Below, one piece after another: positions 6,089 through 7,540 of a stretch of DNA of 7,540 nucleotides. The notes under the pieces are model-generated. The model was not told the DNA's origin, did no database searches, and saw only the letters and a program-made list of their open reading frames with translations. This DNA is from Bacilli bacterium (lineage in GTDB: Bacteria > Bacillota_I > Bacilli_A > RFN20 > CAG-288), in the NCBI GenBank assembly GCA_900769965.1, contig CAAGIQ010000133.1, positions 1 through 7,540 of the forward strand, read 5' to 3'. How positions within the stretch are numbered: position 1 is the stretch's first letter; every line of letters starts with the position of its first letter. Both the position numbers and the translations under genes were made by a program.

Positions 6089-6097
6089 ATGATACCA
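6089..6097 (-). promoter_or_regulatory. Extended -10 promoter for the riboswitch-thiT transcript
   Basis: TGG followed directly by TATCAT on the minus strand fits an extended -10 element (TGn-TATAAT). It predicts a start near 6082, just before the aptamer begins at about 6080. No good -35 box is seen, which is common with extended -10 promoters. Confidence 0.65.
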
Positions 6098-6141
6098 CAA
6101 ACACGCTGTTATGAAATAGTTTTATCTAGAATTAATATGTT

Positions 6142-6756
6142 TTATTTATCTTCCTTAGACTGAATTACAAGAATCGATCCTTTTAAAATAGAAATAATTC
6201 CTTCTTCTATTATCTCATTAGAAATCGCTAGAGAGTCGTTCACTTTTAAAACGTAATCTTTTAATTCATATTTAAAGCCTTTAAGAGAGATAATAGATTC
6301 TTCTTCAGCAAAGAAAGATATATATTTATATTCGCTTTTTTTAATCTTATAAGTCGAAGATTCTTTTAAACTATAGATGTAAGAATTATTATCTAATATC
6401 TTAACTTTAGAATCTTCCTTAACTAGGTTAACTAACGCTAGAAAATGCTCGATTCTTCTTCCTTCAATTCCACCTAAGATAACTATTTCATCATACTCTC
6501 TTACATGCTTATAAGCTTCGTAAGTATCAGTTACATCCTTGATAGGATTTAGCTTTACTATGTTATCGACACTGCCAAAAAGACAAGCGAACTCCTCTTC
6601 GTTTACAGAATCAAAATCACCGATAGCAAGATCTAATTTAATTCCTTTTTTAAGCGCTATAAAAGCTCCTTTATCCACTCCAACTACAAAAGAAGAAGAT
6701 AAATCTTTGATATTAGATAGTTCGATGTTATTTCCAACAATAAGATAAGATTTCAT
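6142..6756 (-). CDS. thiN: Thiamine pyrophosphokinase
   Basis: 204-residue cytosolic enzyme that transfers pyrophosphate from ATP to thiamine, giving TPP. Motifs in order: VVGVDKGAFIALKKGIKLDL (24-43), the metal-binding GDFDS (46-50), KDVTDTYEA (73-81; D74 and D77 are the usual acidic residues) and GGIEGRRIEHFLALVNL (95-111), the counterpart of the family GGRxDHxLxN segment but with E103 where Asp is usual. The C-terminal half carries the beta-rich thiamine-binding domain with LAISNEI (176-182). Length is normal. The start is fixed by homology of MKSYLIVGNN to other ThiN N-termini, yet no SD precedes it and a TATAAT lies only nine bases upstream, suggesting a leaderless mRNA. It is next to the riboswitch-thiT unit on the same strand but upstream of the riboswitch, so it is not TPP-attenuated. 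No terminator is obvious after it. Confidence 0.93.
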   Translation of the reverse strand: MKSYLIVGNNIELSNIKDLSSSFVVGVDKGAFIALKKGIKLDLAIGDFDSVNEEEFACLFGSVDNIVKLNPIKDVTDTYEAYKHVREYDEIVILGGIEGRRIEHFLALVNLVKEDSKVKILDNNSYIYSLKESSTYKIKKSEYKYISFFAEEESIISLKGFKYELKDYVLKVNDSLAISNEIIEEGIISILKGSILVIQSKEDK

Positions 6757-6764
6757 ACAATTAC

Positions 6765-6794
6765 ATTATATTATCTCATTTAAAAAAGGAGCAA
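6765..6794 (-). promoter_or_regulatory. Predicted thiN promoter, giving a leaderless transcript
   Basis: A perfect -10 TATAAT (6770-6765) lies 18 bases downstream of a weak -35 candidate TTGCTC (6794-6789). The expected start at about 6758 is two or three bases from the ATG at 6756. The -35 candidate falls in the 3' arm of the terminator of the upstream gene. Confidence 0.6.
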
Positions 6795-6814
6795 CAGAAT
6801 AATACTGCTACTCC
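6782..6814 (-). terminator. Intrinsic terminator of the lactaldehyde reductase gene
   Basis: On the minus strand GGAGTAGCAG (6814-6805) pairs with CTGTTGCTCC (6797-6788), ten pairs with two G-U, around a seven-base A/T loop, followed by TTTTTT (6787-6782). It starts about nine bases after the stop codon. Confidence 0.92.
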
Positions 6815-6823
6815 TAATAATAA

Positions 6824-7540
6824 TTACAATAAAGATCTATAAAGTTTAACGATATCTTCCTTAGTCGGATCTTTTGGATTGCCTGGTCTACAAGCATCAG
6901 CCATAGCAGAATCCGCTAAGAAATCGATATCTTCTTCCTTAACGATACCTTTTAAAGAGGTTGGAATGCCGACATCGATAGAAAGTTGTTTAACAGCATC
7001 GATAGCCGCTTTTCTATACTCTTCTTGAGACATATCATCAACGCCTTTAACTCCCATAGCACGAGCAATTTCTCTATACTTTTCACCGGTGCAAGGAGCG
7101 TTATATTCCATTACTGTTGGTAAGATAATAGCGTTAGCAACACCATGAGGAGTATCGTATAATGCTCCAAGTGGGTGAGCCATCGAGTGAACGATACCTA
7201 AACCGACATTGGAGAAACCCATACCAGCGATGTATTGGCCTAGTGCCATACCTTCTCTTCCTTCATCTGTGTTAGCACAGGCTCCTCTAAGGCTCTTAGA
7301 AATAAGTCTAATAGCTTCTAGATGGAACATATCGGATAATTCCCACGCACCTTTAGTAATATAACCTTCAATAGCGTGAGTTAAGGCATCCATACCAGTA
7401 GCAGCAGTTAAACCTTTTGGCATTGAGGACATCATATCTGGATCGACTACAGCAACTACTGGAATATCGTGAGTGTCGACACAAACGAATTTTCTATTCT
7501 TTTCAACATCGGTAATAACGTAGTTGATGGTAACTTCAGC
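6824..7540 (-). CDS. fucO: Lactaldehyde reductase FucO-like iron-containing alcohol dehydrogenase, 5' end cut by the window
   Basis: The reading frame runs open to the right edge; 238 C-terminal residues are present and about 145 are missing by comparison with E. coli FucO. The visible part begins AEVTINYVITD, matching FucO from about residue 146, and similarity continues throughout (KFVCVDTHDIP, GAWELSD, GQYIAGMGFSNVGLG, PHGVANAI). The enzyme reduces L-lactaldehyde to 1,2-propanediol with NADH in fucose and rhamnose catabolism; related group III enzymes reduce other aldehydes. All four metal ligands are conserved in fragment numbering: D51 and H55 (DALTH), H118 (VHSMAH) and H132 (TPHG), equivalent to Asp196, His200, His263 and His277; the likely catalytic His267 counterpart is H122. 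Internal Met codons near 7435 are not starts. No fucose or rhamnose gene is visible beside it, so its pathway is inferred from similarity alone. Confidence 0.93.
   Translation of the reverse strand, partial: AEVTINYVITDVEKNRKFVCVDTHDIPVVAVVDPDMMSSMPKGLTAATGMDALTHAIEGYITKGAWELSDMFHLEAIRLISKSLRGACANTDEGREGMALGQYIAGMGFSNVGLGIVHSMAHPLGALYDTPHGVANAIILPTVMEYNAPCTGEKYREIARAMGVKGVDDMSQEEYRKAAIDAVKQLSIDVGIPTSLKGIVKEEDIDFLADSAMADACRPGNPKDPTKEDIVKLYRSLL

Noticed and set aside
6539..6748. Plus-strand open frame opposite thiN
   Set aside because: It is a shadow frame over the conserved GDFDS and VDKG motifs of thiN.
7433..7435. ATG at 7435 as the start of the alcohol dehydrogenase
   Set aside because: FucO similarity continues upstream in the same frame to the window edge (AEVTINYVITD and onward), so this is an internal Met.
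60..7540. Absence of TGA stops as a sign of a reassigned genetic code
   Set aside because: All nine genes end in TAA or TAG, but tryptophans (for example six in ThiT) use TGG, and no gene needs read-through of TGA. Nine genes are too few to infer reassignment.

Overview
The window is AT-rich, with mostly tight gene spacing, strong AAAGGAG-type ribosome binding sites, A/T-rich codons (AGA for Arg) and several intrinsic terminators. Together with the Asp23/YloU-FakA pair, a ThiT thiamine transporter subunit and a TPP riboswitch working by transcription attenuation, this points to a low-GC Gram-positive bacterium (Bacillota/Bacilli-like, possibly an uncultured gut lineage related to Erysipelotrichia; that finer placement is a guess). 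Stop codons are TAA or TAG, and no complete gene needs UGA as tryptophan. Bases 1-26 are not genomic: they match the Illumina TruSeq read-2 adapter, so the left edge is an assembly end.

Left part (60-1508, + strand): a LysR-type regulator followed 15 bases later by a DJ-1/PfpI-family gene, probably one transcript. Their apparent terminator lies inside the 3' end of the convergent gene. Middle-left (1500-4522, - strand): the Asp23/Gls24-family gene (yloU-like) and fakA (fatty acid kinase catalytic subunit) form an operon with a good sigma-A promoter (TTGAAA-17-TATAAT) and a terminator after fakA. An aldose 1-epimerase-like gene follows just beyond that terminator. The 4523-4840 region is non-coding and holds the promoter and several dyad elements.

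Middle-right (4841-6097, - strand): a thiamine-salvage unit. An extended -10 promoter, a TPP riboswitch and a leader terminator are followed by thiT and an unrecognised four-helix membrane protein, closed by a terminator. Upstream on the same strand is thiN (thiamine pyrophosphokinase), with its own promoter and almost no leader. Thus thiamine taken up by ThiT (with an ECF energy-coupling module encoded elsewhere) would be converted to TPP by ThiN, and TPP would feed back on thiT and the small membrane gene. Right edge (6824-7540, - strand): the C-terminal part of a lactaldehyde reductase (FucO-like iron alcohol dehydrogenase), cut by the window end, with its own terminator.

Most of this is recognisable housekeeping and accessory metabolism; I do not see a clearly new system. 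The best leads are the unknown membrane protein in the TPP-controlled operon, the hairpin that places the yloU Shine-Dalgarno in its loop, the leaderless thiN start, and the terminator encoded within an opposing gene.
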